In this document: positions 8,208-16,261 of the stretch, one piece after another
Layout: each line of letters opens with the position of its first letter
How positions within the stretch are numbered: position 1 is the first letter of the stretch
NCBI RefSeq assembly: GCF_000744935.1
Contig: NZ_JQMW01000011.1
Location: forward strand, 744,001-808,000
Source of the DNA: Clostridium sp. KNHs214
Lineage (GTDB): Bacteria > Bacillota > Clostridia > Clostridiales > Clostridiaceae
Length of the DNA stretch: 64,000 nt
Direction of reading: 5' to 3'
Program-made: the position numbers and the translations under genes
The notes under the pieces: model-generated
Database searches by the model: none
Told to the model about the DNA's origin: nothing
The model's input: only the letters and a program-made list of their open reading frames with translations

Positions 8208-8338
8208 AGCAGATTTCTATAAAATTTCAATATGCATTTATTTTTTATATACACTTATATTCTACATATTTCTGCAATTTATTTATCTTTTTAAATAATT
8301 CTTTATTACTACTATGTATTTATGATAGAATCTATATA

Positions 8339-8355
8339 TTGATAAAATTTATCAA
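8339..8355. promoter_or_regulatory. Enhancer-binding-protein operator, site 1
   Basis: TTGATAAAATTTATCAA, a perfect 17-bp palindrome about 130 bp upstream of the -24/-12 element, a normal distance for a sigma-54 activator site. It recurs at 8554 and 8585. Confidence 0.7.
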
Positions 8356-8459
8356 GCCATTTTTATTAATATAGTAGTTTTTCTATTATAATTCTTTTAA
8401 ATTTATAATTTAATTGTAGTTGAACTCTATTTAACTTGGCTTTTATTAAAATAATAGTA

Positions 8460-8548
8460 TGATTAACCCACAAAAAGTATTACATTACTTGAATTATGAA
8501 ATTTCTATAGAATGAGTTGCATAAGAAGCGAAGGAACTATTTAAACTT
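8460..8548. repeat. Palindromic repeat family A, copy 3 (left half only)
   Basis: GATTAACCCACAAAAAGTAT through GAATTATGAAATTTC and GCATAAGAAGCGAAGGAAC matches the left arm of copy 1, including the extended stem. It then stops, with no right arm before operator site 2. A truncated or half-deleted copy. Confidence 0.7.
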
Positions 8549-8553
8549 CATGG

Positions 8554-8570
8554 TTGATAAATTTTATCAT
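8554..8570. promoter_or_regulatory. Enhancer-binding-protein operator, site 2
   Basis: TTGATAAATTTTATCAT is the same palindrome with one broken position. It begins 31 bp before site 3, three helical turns, so dimers on sites 2 and 3 would face the same side of the DNA. Confidence 0.6.
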
Positions 8571-8584
8571 ATATATTTGTCTTT

Positions 8585-8601
8585 TTGATAAAATTTATCA
8601 A
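8585..8601. promoter_or_regulatory. Enhancer-binding-protein operator, site 3
   Basis: TTGATAAAATTTATCAA, identical to site 1. Its TTGATA could also act as the -35 element of the activator's own promoter, which would allow autoregulation. Confidence 0.6.
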
Positions 8602-8683
8602 GTATTCTGATTAAATTTTAATAATAAGTATCAAAAGTATCAAAGATTTATTTAAACAATTTCTTATGAAAGGAGATTTATAA

Positions 8684-10684
8684 TTGCCTAAAAAAACTTT
8701 AACAGTAAATATAATTGAGGGAATTCATACTAGAATAGCTGCTTCAATTGTATTAAAAGCTTCAGAATTAAAATCTAAATATAATATAAATCTTTTTATA
8801 AAAAAAAGTAATTCCTCATCAGATCCCTTTGCTATAAGTATGCTAGCCCTTCTTTCTTTAAAAATACAAAAGGGTGAAACCATTGAGATATCTTGCAATA
8901 ATGATTCTGATATTGGTTATCAAGCTGTAAATGAAATGTTTAACTTTATAAACTTTGAGTTAAATTCAGATAATACTATGTCTAAACTTGACGCTATTAT
9001 AGAAGAAAATACTATTGCAAATGAACAAATAATAAATAATATCCCTATAGGAATAATCGTTATAGATTCAAATTGCCATATAGTTAAAATAAATCAATAT
9101 GCATTAAATTTAATATATAGCTCTGAAAAAAAAGTGTATGGCAAATATATAAAAGATATAATCCCTACATCAGAACTTCCATCAGTAGTTGAAAATAAAA
9201 GTCATCAAATAGGTCAAATTCAACACATAAATGACAACATTACTATAACCAATAGCGCACCAATTTTAGGTAAAAACAATGAAATATTAGGGGCCATCAG
9301 TATATTCCAAGATATATCCGAAGTCATAGGTATAGAAGAATTAAATGAAAAATTTATAAAAATATTAGAAGCATCACATGACTTAATTTGTTTCGTAGAT
9401 GAATATAGAAAAATTAGTTATTTAAATCCTGCTTATGAAAAGCATTTTAACATAAATAAGAATTTTATTCTAGGCGCAGATTTAATAGATATATCACCTA
9501 ATGGACTTAGAATAAAAGTTTTTAATACAAAGAAAAAATTAGAAAAGTTCTTTCATAAAAAAGATAACCAAGAAGTAGTTTCAACTATAGAACCTATATT
9601 TATTGATGATAAATTTAAAGGGATAATCTCCATATCAAAGCCTATTAATGAAATGAAAGAATTAGTTAGTAAATTAGAGAAATCTGAAGAAGAACTTAAT
9701 TATTATAAAGACGAAATACGAAGACAATCTCTATTAAATTCCTCCTTTAAAGAAATCATCGGCAACAGTGGTTCTTTACGTGATGTACTATATATTGCAG
9801 AAAAAGCTTCTGATTCTACTTCTACAGTTTTAATAAGGGGAGAAAGCGGAACTGGAAAAGAACTTATAGCCAAAGCTATTCATTACAATAGCCCCAGAAA
9901 AAACAATGCTTTAGTAAGAGTAAATTGTGCCGCTATTCCTGAAAATCTTTTAGAAAGTGAGCTTTTTGGATACGAAAAAGGTGCTTTTACAGGAGCTATT
10001 AAAAGTAAACCTGGTAAATTTAATTTAGCAGATGGTGGAACAATCTTTTTAGATGAAATAGGAGATATGCCCATAAGTATGCAGGCAAAACTTCTTAGAG
10101 TACTTCAAGACATGGAATTTGAAAGTGTAGGAGGCTTAAAAACTCAAAAGGTCGATGTGAGAATTATTGCTGCTACTAACAGAGATTTGGAAACTATGAT
10201 AAAGAATGGTGAATTTAGAGAAGATTTATATTATAGATTAAATGTTATTAATATACCACTTCCCCCTCTTAGAGGAAGAAAAGAAGATATAAGTCTTTTA
10301 GTAGAACACTTTATACAAAAATTAAATAGTAAACTTAATAAAAATATAAAAGGTATTACAAACGACTGCATTATTTATCTAGAAAAATACCACTGGCCTG
10401 GCAATATACGAGAGCTAGAAAATATAATTGAAAGAGCTATCAATATGTGTAATGGGGATCTAATAACTTTAAATGACCTGCCTTTTCATATTAGAAGTAT
10501 AGATAATAAAGAAGAAAAACTGATTAATTTAGTTAATGGAGATTTATTGCCTTTAGAAGAATATGAAAAAGAAATTATAAAAATAGCCATGAAAAAATAT
10601 AAAAGCTTTAATAAGGCAGGGAAAGCCCTTGGCATTACTCACAGAACTGTATCACTAAAATGTAAAAAATATGGCATAACATAA
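8684..10684 (+). CDS. Sigma-54-dependent activator with N-terminal HPr-like domain
   Basis: A 666-residue enhancer-binding protein. Residues 1-90 resemble HPr: GIHTRIAASIV replaces HPr's GLHARPAA and keeps the phospho-accepting His and the Arg, and a Ser lies near the HPr Ser46 position. Two PAS-like regions follow (about 110-215 and 220-330), then a coiled linker and a sigma-54 AAA+ domain with Walker A GESGTGKE, the sigma-54 loop GAFTGA and Walker B GGTIFLDEIGDMP. A C-terminal Fis-type helix-turn-helix ends the protein (NKAGKALGITHRTVS). The start is TTG at 8684, chosen because GAAAGGAG lies eight bases upstream. It probably reads PTS phosphorylation state and activates ptsI from the palindromes between the genes (inference). 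Confidence 0.92.
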   Translation: MPKKTLTVNIIEGIHTRIAASIVLKASELKSKYNINLFIKKSNSSSDPFAISMLALLSLKIQKGETIEISCNNDSDIGYQAVNEMFNFINFELNSDNTMSKLDAIIEENTIANEQIINNIPIGIIVIDSNCHIVKINQYALNLIYSSEKKVYGKYIKDIIPTSELPSVVENKSHQIGQIQHINDNITITNSAPILGKNNEILGAISIFQDISEVIGIEELNEKFIKILEASHDLICFVDEYRKISYLNPAYEKHFNINKNFILGADLIDISPNGLRIKVFNTKKKLEKFFHKKDNQEVVSTIEPIFIDDKFKGIISISKPINEMKELVSKLEKSEEELNYYKDEIRRQSLLNSSFKEIIGNSGSLRDVLYIAEKASDSTSTVLIRGESGTGKELIAKAIHYNSPRKNNALVRVNCAAIPENLLESELFGYEKGAFTGAIKSKPGKFNLADGGTIFLDEIGDMPISMQAKLLRVLQDMEFESVGGLKTQKVDVRIIAATNRDLETMIKNGEFREDLYYRLNVINIPLPPLRGRKEDISLLVEHFIQKLNSKLNKNIKGITNDCIIYLEKYHWPGNIRELENIIERAINMCNGDLITLNDLPFHIRSIDNKEEKLINLVNGDLLPLEEYEKEIIKIAMKKYKSFNKAGKALGITHRTVSLKCKKYGIT

Positions 10685-10710
10685 GAAGATTGTGAAGAAA
10701 GTGCAATAAA

Positions 10711-10940
10711 AAAATCTGTCTTTAAGTCCACAATAAATATATTTTCTTAGACTACTCGCAATACGCCAAGAAATTCTAATGTTTTCAAATTTTAATACCC
10801 TAAAGCTTTCAAACTCGCTTCTGGCGGCGCTCAAACATGAAAGCTTCTTAACGGGCATTAAAATTTGAAAACAAAGAATTTCTAAGACTAGCTCAATAGT
10901 CTAAGAAAATATATTTATTGTTACCTTAAAGACAGATTTT
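10711..10940. repeat. Left sub-hairpin of the nested element
   Basis: 10711-10753 pairs almost perfectly with 10898-10940 (shared AATATATTTTCTTAGACT). Within it, ATTCTAATGTTTTCAAATTTTAAT pairs with the ATTAAAATTTGAAAAC segment, and AGCTTTCAAACTCG is matched by CGCTCAAACATGAAAGCTT at the tip. The 10711 arm is therefore inverted against both 10898-10940 and the far end at 11940-11985. Confidence 0.7.
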
Positions 10941-11048
10941 TCAGTTCATGCATAGGCTATCAGAGGATGAATACAGCTGACTAAAGGATGATTTTCCTCC
11001 GCTTCGCTATGGAAAATCTTTAATTAGATAAAAAACGTAAAATGAAAA

Positions 11049-11086
11049 AAGCTAAAATTATTTCATTAAATAAAATAGTTTTAGCT
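11049..11086. repeat. Short hairpin in the nested element, left copy
   Basis: AGCTAAAATTATTT...AAATAGTTTTAGCT. A sister hairpin AGCTATAACTACT...ACAGTTATAGCT is placed symmetrically at 11551-11587. Confidence 0.6.
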
Positions 11087-11139
11087 TTTCTCTTTAGCGC
11101 TTTAAAAATCTTTTATTGGCGGCAGCCAGCGTAAATACG

Positions 11140-11505
11140 TAGGCATAATTAGGATTTATATATAAGAATATATAACTTTAATTGTTGGATAAATAAGAAC
11201 TTGTAGATAAGAAGTAAGAGCTCTTACCTGGTCTACACTACAAATTTAAGATTTATATAAATCAATGCCTCACGGCAAAATATATTAGGCCTTATTTAGT
11301 GCTTTATAAAGTTTTTTTGGCGTAAGCTTGTTGCTTTATAATGAATGATCGACATATATGTTAAGAAACATATATATGTATTATAACAACAAATTCCAAC
11401 ATCTAGAAACTAAAACCTAGTACTAAAAAACATTTGATGACTAAGGATTTATATTAGTCCCAAAATGATTTAGTGGCAGTTCTTAATTCTCAGGCGGAGT
11501 TTATT
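11140..11505. other. Core of the nested element, possible structured RNA
   Basis: AT-rich, no supported ORF. Several local stems are visible: GTAGGCATAATT with AATCAATGCCTCAC enclosing a smaller stem, GTAGATAAGAAG...GGTCTAC around GTAAGAGCTCTTAC, CATATATGTTAAGAAACATATATATG, and ACTAAGGATTTATATTAGT. I cannot match it to a named RNA family. Confidence 0.4.
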
Positions 11506-11686
11506 TAGGCTGGCTATCGCCAATAAAAGATTTTTAAGCCTTTAAAGAAAAGCTATAACTACTCCATTTAATGAAACAGTTATAGCTTTTTTGCTATCCC
11601 ATTTATTTAATTAAAGATTTTCTGTAGCGTAGCGGAGGAAAATCCTCCTTTAGTAGGCTTCCTCTCCAACCATAAACATATTAAAC

Positions 11687-11919
11687 TAAAAATCTGATTT
11701 TAATGTAGTAATAAATGTGGAATTGGGGACTATTGAACTAGCCGTAGAACTTCTTATGTCTCACAGTTAAAGACCCGTTAAGAAGCTTTCATGTTTGAAC
11801 GAGGAACGAGTGAGTTTGAAAGCTTTAGGGGCTTTAACTGTGAGACATTTAGAAGTTCTTGGCGTATTGTGAACAGTCCCAAATTACACATTTATTACGG
11901 AATTAAAATCAGATTTTTC
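11687..11919. repeat. Right sub-hairpin of the nested element
   Basis: AAAATCTGATTTTAATG (from 11689) pairs with TTAAAATCAGATTTT (to 11917). Further in, GTCTCACAGTTAAAG pairs with CTTTAACTGTGAGAC. The tip, GCTTTCATGTTTGAACGAGG and GTGAGTTTGAAAGC, is the inverse of the tip of the left sub-hairpin, so both sub-hairpins derive from related units. Confidence 0.7.
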
Positions 11920-12011
11920 TTCAATGTATTATTTCATAATATATTCTTATTGTGGACTTAAAGACAGATTTTTCTTATTGCACTTGCTTCACAATATTCT
12001 TAGTGGCTATT

Positions 12012-12893
12012 TTAAAGTAGCTTTTTAACGTTATGAAAAAACACTGTTACTGCCAATAAATCCGCACAACCTCCAGGACTTATATTTTTATTTATAAATT
12101 CGGTGTTTAAATCCTCTACAGCTTTTCGCCCATTTTCAGTTTGCATTCCGCCTAGTTTCATTATGTATTTAGCTTTATTTTGAACTTCTTTTAAAACCCC
12201 TATATTGTGCCTATGTATTACATTAGTATCCTCACAACAGCTCATTATACCAATTAAAGTGTGTACTAGTCTGTCATTTGTATCTAAATCATTGTTTTCT
12301 TCATATATTTTTAAAGAATGCTCAAAAACTATAGGTATTCCCTTTTCTACTTCTCCACGTATTCCTGTAATACCATAGTTTTTATATAGAAATTCTCCAT
12401 AAGTAAGACTATCTTCATCTTTTCCATTGATAGCTTCTTCTAAGTCTTCTTTTACTATTCCCCTAGTCATTCTCTTTATAGTATTCTCTATTTCATCAAA
12501 ATTCTTTCCCTGGTACATAGTCTTTAACGCTGCTATACAAGATAATCCCATTAAAAATATCATTCCCTTATGGGTATTTACCCCATTAGTGCTTTGAAGC
12601 ATATGCTTGTCTCCTATTTTACCAATCTCCCTTGCCTCTTTAAAAATCTCTTTTTCTCCTTTAGAACTAAATCCAATTTCACTAAACTTAATCATGGTTT
12701 CCATAAGAGCACAGGTGCTATCTATAAAAGTAAAATAATTCATATCTTTGTGAGCTCCATTACTCACAGGAGTCACAAGACCAGGTTTAGGAAAAGCACT
12801 TACCTCATAGAGCATAGCCTTTACCGCTAAACTAGCTACAGTATAAATTTTATCTTTATGATTGTATTGTACTCTATAGTTTTCTTTATTCAT
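12012..12893 (-). CDS. citG: Triphosphoribosyl-dephospho-CoA synthase (CitG)
   Basis: Makes the precursor of the prosthetic group of citrate/citramalate lyase from ATP and dephospho-CoA. The ~293-residue protein has family hallmarks SAFPKPGLVTPVSNGAHKDM, STNGVNTHKGMIF, DTNVIHRHN and SPGGCADLLAVTVF. The start is set at the ATG 12893, which overlaps the citX stop by 8 nt with GGAG just upstream; a longer frame to 12929 lies wholly inside citX. Last gene of citC-citX-citG, ending at the nested-palindrome element. Confidence 0.92.
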   Translation of the reverse strand: MNKENYRVQYNHKDKIYTVASLAVKAMLYEVSAFPKPGLVTPVSNGAHKDMNYFTFIDSTCALMETMIKFSEIGFSSKGEKEIFKEAREIGKIGDKHMLQSTNGVNTHKGMIFLMGLSCIAALKTMYQGKNFDEIENTIKRMTRGIVKEDLEEAINGKDEDSLTYGEFLYKNYGITGIRGEVEKGIPIVFEHSLKIYEENNDLDTNDRLVHTLIGIMSCCEDTNVIHRHNIGVLKEVQNKAKYIMKLGGMQTENGRKAVEDLNTEFINKNISPGGCADLLAVTVFFHNVKKLL

Positions 12894-13473
12894 GCTTATT
12901 CTCCATATGTTTTTTTGTATATTCCCCAAAACTTTTCTCTATAAAATCAATTATTTCCTTTTGGCTGTGCCTTCTACTTCTTACACATAAGTGAGCATCC
13001 TCACTACATATAAAACACTTTCTACTAGCTAGCCCCAATTCTCTCCTACTTATCCCCTGACCTTTTTCATTATACACATCTATATCCACAAATCTTCCCA
13101 ATGGGTGCTTTTCTTCTATAGTTATGCACAGCTTTTTTACGTCTACAATATTTTTATTAACTACCATAAAAAATATAGGCCCTTCTGGAGTGAATTCTAA
13201 TTGTTTAAACAATATATTATCGCTGCTTTTTTCTATTATCTCTATTTCCTGAGATTTTATATTTGTACAATCACATAAACTTTCCACATTAAAAACTTTT
13301 ATTAATTCATTTTTTATTACATCTACTATTTCTCTAGTTACTGTATTGTCTTTATTAACCCCTGGGTAATTAGCTCTTACTACTATTAATGTATTTAAAT
13401 ATTTTTCTAATATTCTTTTCTGCTTTTCTACTCTTTTTTCTCTAGCATCTAATATATCTTCTGCAATATACAT
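12886..13473 (-). CDS. citX: Apo-citrate lyase phosphoribosyl-dephospho-CoA transferase (CitX)
   Basis: Attaches the triphosphoribosyl-dephospho-CoA group to the acyl carrier subunit CitD. The 195-residue protein shows the family pattern LIVVRANYPGVNK near residue 30, HPLGRFVDIDVYN near 122 and SRRELGLASRKCFICSEDAHLCVRSRRHS near 140-170. Start at 13473, 4 bp after citC; it overlaps citG by 8 nt, so translation of the three genes is coupled. Confidence 0.92.
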   Translation of the reverse strand: MYIAEDILDAREKRVEKQKRILEKYLNTLIVVRANYPGVNKDNTVTREIVDVIKNELIKVFNVESLCDCTNIKSQEIEIIEKSSDNILFKQLEFTPEGPIFFMVVNKNIVDVKKLCITIEEKHPLGRFVDIDVYNEKGQGISRRELGLASRKCFICSEDAHLCVRSRRHSQKEIIDFIEKSFGEYTKKHMENKHE

Positions 13474-13477
13474 ATGT

Positions 13478-14524
13478 CTAATGTGGAGAATTACTTTTCT
13501 TTATCTTCTCCATTATCTCCTCTCCCTTTTCCGTATTTAAAAATTCAAAGGTAACTTCAGGTATTAAATTTTTTAATTCATCCATCTTATCTTTCTTTAT
13601 AAAATCCCTGACTTTAGAAGCACTTATAGCCCCACCACTAAACTCTTTTCTCTTAATTTCTGTAACTTCCACACCATAATGCTCTAATACCTCTTTTAAC
13701 GTAGCATTATAAGTTCTGGTTACATTGCAATAGGGTTCCTTCCCTACAAATCTCTTGTTTATATTTAACTCCTTACAAAAATATTTTCCAAATACATTTG
13801 CATCTAACTTTGTATATCCCTTCAGCCTTTCATCTTCCTTTCTTAAGAAATATGAAGGGAATGTAGCAGAAGATATTATGTACTCCGTTCCAGGTATGAC
13901 TTTTACATTCTTTAAATCTTCCACTCCCTTTTTAACCAATCCGTATCTTTCTTTAAAAGGGAAAAGTGATTTATCTTCTTCCACTATAAAAACTAAAACT
14001 TCTTCACTTTCTCTCGCGGCCTTTTCTATTAAATATCTGTGTCCCTTTGTAAAAGGATTGCAGTTCATAACTATGGCAGCTCTGTTTTTATTCACATCTA
14101 TATCATATTTCTTAATTATGTTTTTAAGTGTACTCTTTATATCATATATGCCTCTTTCTAATAAAGCTACTTCTTCCACCTTAGTAACAGTATTAAAATT
14201 TAGTGATGAAAATATATCTATATTTTTAGGCTTAGTAAATATAAAATTGTGATAAATCCCCTGTTCAAAAGACTTATCTATTAAATTAGTTATAAGTGTA
14301 GATGTAACTCCCTCCCCCTGCAAATTAGGAGATACCGAAAAACACTTAAATACATTTTTAGCTTTAGAACAAGTAGCCACTATTTTATCCACATTATTTC
14401 TTAAAACTATAGTATAATCCACATCTTTATCCAGAATTAAACCAAAACTGTTTAAAAACTCTTCCACTTCTTTTCTTTCTTCTTCTTTTCTTAAATTTAT
14501 TTTTGATAGTTTTAAGTCGTACAT
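13478..14524 (-). CDS. citC: [Citrate (pro-3S)-lyase] ligase (CitC)
   Basis: Acetylates the thiol of the lyase prosthetic group with ATP and acetate to give active enzyme. The 348-residue protein has an N-terminal GNAT-like region (residues 1-120, VSPNLQGEGVTSTLITNLID) and a nucleotidyltransferase domain with the HxGH-like motif NCNPFTKGHRYLIEKA near residue 155 and SASKVRDFIKK near 305. Same-strand operon with citX and citG, separated from citF-citE-citD by about 3.5 kb. Confidence 0.93.
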   Translation of the reverse strand: MYDLKLSKINLRKEEERKEVEEFLNSFGLILDKDVDYTIVLRNNVDKIVATCSKAKNVFKCFSVSPNLQGEGVTSTLITNLIDKSFEQGIYHNFIFTKPKNIDIFSSLNFNTVTKVEEVALLERGIYDIKSTLKNIIKKYDIDVNKNRAAIVMNCNPFTKGHRYLIEKAARESEEVLVFIVEEDKSLFPFKERYGLVKKGVEDLKNVKVIPGTEYIISSATFPSYFLRKEDERLKGYTKLDANVFGKYFCKELNINKRFVGKEPYCNVTRTYNATLKEVLEHYGVEVTEIKRKEFSGGAISASKVRDFIKKDKMDELKNLIPEVTFEFLNTEKGEEIMEKIKKSNSPH

Positions 14525-14561
14525 ATAAAATCACCCTTATTTTTTAATTAATTTTTTTAAG

Positions 14562-15431
14562 TTATCTTAGTGCTTTCAAACATTGAATCACTATATCTGG
14601 TCTATCTATATAAACTTCATGTTCACTATTTTCCGCAATTACTAGCTTTCCCTTATTTGAAAGCTTTGATAACTCAATTTGCAAATCACGCCACAGAGCT
14701 TCATATAATACAGCTTCTTTCTTTGGAATCTGATACTTAATCCAGCTCTCCACTGCTACCTTACTATCCCTTGCTATTACTATAAGCGGAACATTAGGAA
14801 ACTCTGAAATGCTTTTTATGTCTTTACTATCCCTATCCCAATTTTCAAATTCCTCTGCTATAGTTTTGTGAAGTACATTACTTGTAAAAAACTCCTCTAC
14901 ATTTTTCATATCACTACAGGACATGCGTTTTATATAACTTGAAATAATATTTTCATTCTGAATCTTTAATTCTTCCTTAGATTTTTTTGAAGCATTCACA
15001 TTCCATTGTATCATTTTATCTATTGCAATAAAATCACTCATAATAGGTACATTAAGTCTATACAACTTTTTAAAATTATATGAAGTAGAGTCAATTAGTA
15101 CTATTCCTTTCAATTTATTAGGATACATTTTTGCATATTGCTGCACACATAATCCACCAAAGGAATGTCCCATTAGAATAAATTTATCTTCTATACCAAT
15201 TTTCTCTATAAGTTCATTAAGTTCTTTTGCCATATTTCTTGTGGTACGTGATTCATCTGAAACCTGACTTTTTCCGTAGCCGGCTCTATGATATAATACA
15301 ACTGTAAAATATTTTTTTATCTCTTCCACAATAGAATACCAATCATAAAAAGAACTGCCTATACCAGTTTCTATAATGAGAAATGTTTTACCCTGACCAA
15401 AGATTTTATATTCTAATTCAAAAGTCCCCAT
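14562..15431 (-). CDS. Alpha/beta hydrolase
   Basis: A 289-residue alpha/beta-hydrolase-fold protein. Seen: oxyanion-region string ETGIGSSFYDW, HRAGYGKS, the nucleophile elbow GHSFGG (Ser about residue 108), an acid candidate in VPLIVIARDSKV and the His in ENSEHEVYIDRP near 270. The full catalytic triad appears present. The substrate cannot be told; it may be an esterase or lipase. It is located upstream of citC on the same strand with a 38-bp gap, so co-transcription is possible. Confidence 0.85.
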   Translation of the reverse strand: MGTFELEYKIFGQGKTFLIIETGIGSSFYDWYSIVEEIKKYFTVVLYHRAGYGKSQVSDESRTTRNMAKELNELIEKIGIEDKFILMGHSFGGLCVQQYAKMYPNKLKGIVLIDSTSYNFKKLYRLNVPIMSDFIAIDKMIQWNVNASKKSKEELKIQNENIISSYIKRMSCSDMKNVEEFFTSNVLHKTIAEEFENWDRDSKDIKSISEFPNVPLIVIARDSKVAVESWIKYQIPKKEAVLYEALWRDLQIELSKLSNKGKLVIAENSEHEVYIDRPDIVIQCLKALR

Positions 15432-15504
15432 AATCTTTCCCCCATTTTATATAGCCAAATACCATATATAACTAATTATACATGTTGTCTACCTTCACTG
15501 TAAA

Positions 15505-15532
15505 CAAAAAAGCTAGTTTAAATTAAACTAGC
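15505..15532 (-). terminator. Rho-independent terminator
   Basis: GCTAGTTTAATTTAAACTAGC followed by TTTTTTG on the minus strand. It ends transcription of the small gene at 15713-15853. Confidence 0.75.
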
Positions 15533-15712
15533 AAATTCCTATGTTTTTACTTCTATTACTATCTAAATTCAAAAAGTACTTATCAAATTATAAAGTGATT
15601 ACAAACATTTTACACGTTGATATATACATTTTACTTCAAAATATAAGTTAATTTATTCCAAAGTTTTTAGCTATCTTCTATGATATTAACGAACCAAGGA
15701 TACCTGAAATTA

Positions 15713-15853
15713 TTAACGATTTTTATTTATATAAATATCTAATGCACGAATCAACTTAGATGCTGCCAAAATAATAGCTATATAAGCCATTAGCTTAACT
15801 ATCATGGTCACTATGCCCATAAACCCTGTCCCTGCTACTACTAATTCGTTCAT
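15713..15853 (-). CDS. Small hydrophobic membrane protein (46 residues)
   Basis: A short ORF with a strong GAAAGGAGCG site 6-7 bases before its ATG. The product starts MNELVVAGTGFMGIV and has one long membrane helix (about residues 8-35, ending in ILAASKLIRAL), then a short basic tail ending NKNR. It has its own downstream terminator, which argues for a real monocistronic gene. Function unknown; small single-helix peptides of this kind can be toxins, holin-like or regulatory, but nothing here decides between them. Confidence 0.7.
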   Translation of the reverse strand: MNELVVAGTGFMGIVTMIVKLMAYIAIILAASKLIRALDIYINKNR

Positions 15854-15899
15854 AATTACGCTCCTTTCTTTTCAAAATCTTTTAGTATTTTTACTCTTT

Positions 15900-15981
15900 A
15901 TTCAGTGGCTATCTACTGTAATACTTCCACTTTCAAATAAATAGAATCTACGGAAGCTGCTCCGCTAACTAATAATTTGTA
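15900..15981. repeat. Degenerate copy of repeat family B
   Basis: CAGTGGCTATCTACTGTAAT then ACTTCCACTTTCAAA and CGGAAGCTGCTCCGCTAAC line up in order with the inverse complement of 17571-17697. It lies in the 15854-16261 gap, which otherwise contains only an AT-rich hairpin near 15990-16033 and no supported gene. Confidence 0.45.
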
Positions 15982-16261
15982 TGTTGTTTTCATAAATATT
16001 TAACTAATACAATACTATATTAGTTAAATATTATATGAATTCCTTCTAAATTATTATATTTTTTACAATTTTAAAAAAGAACCAGCTTAAACCAGTCCTC
16101 TAAAAAGTGCATATATCTTACAACTTAATTATATTAGGTATTTGCTTTTAAGCTATTTGATATGTGTAGATAAACATAGCAAAACTAATTCTCCCTAAAT
16201 ACATACTTCTACTCAATTACAAATTAATATACCAATTATGTTAAATTCATGTAATTTAATT

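Larger units (their letters stand above)
10685..12001. repeat. 1.3-kb non-coding nested-palindrome element
   Basis: The whole gap between the activator gene and citG is one composite inverted repeat. The ends, 10685-10741 and 11940-12001, match in inverse orientation over about 57 bp with a few differences (core TCTGTCTTTAAGTCCACAAT). Inside lie a left hairpin (10711-10940), an inner stem pair (10980-11027 with 11608-11654, sharing CTAAAGGATGATTTTCCTCC versus GGAGGAAAATCCTCCTTTAG), a second stem pair (11088-11135 with 11507-11547) and a right hairpin (11687-11919). A core of about 370 bp (11140-11505) remains. No ORF with an RBS or recognisable product is visible on either strand. It could be a non-autonomous mobile element, a large structured RNA, or both. 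Confidence 0.75.

Noticed and set aside
10655-10858. 67-codon frame at the left end of the nested-palindrome element
   Set aside because: No RBS, spans the activator gene's end and inverted-repeat arms; chance frame.
10685-12001. Group II intron or IStron for the palindromic element
   Set aside because: No reverse transcriptase, no domain V-like hairpin, no transposase, and the symmetry of the whole is unlike intron architecture.
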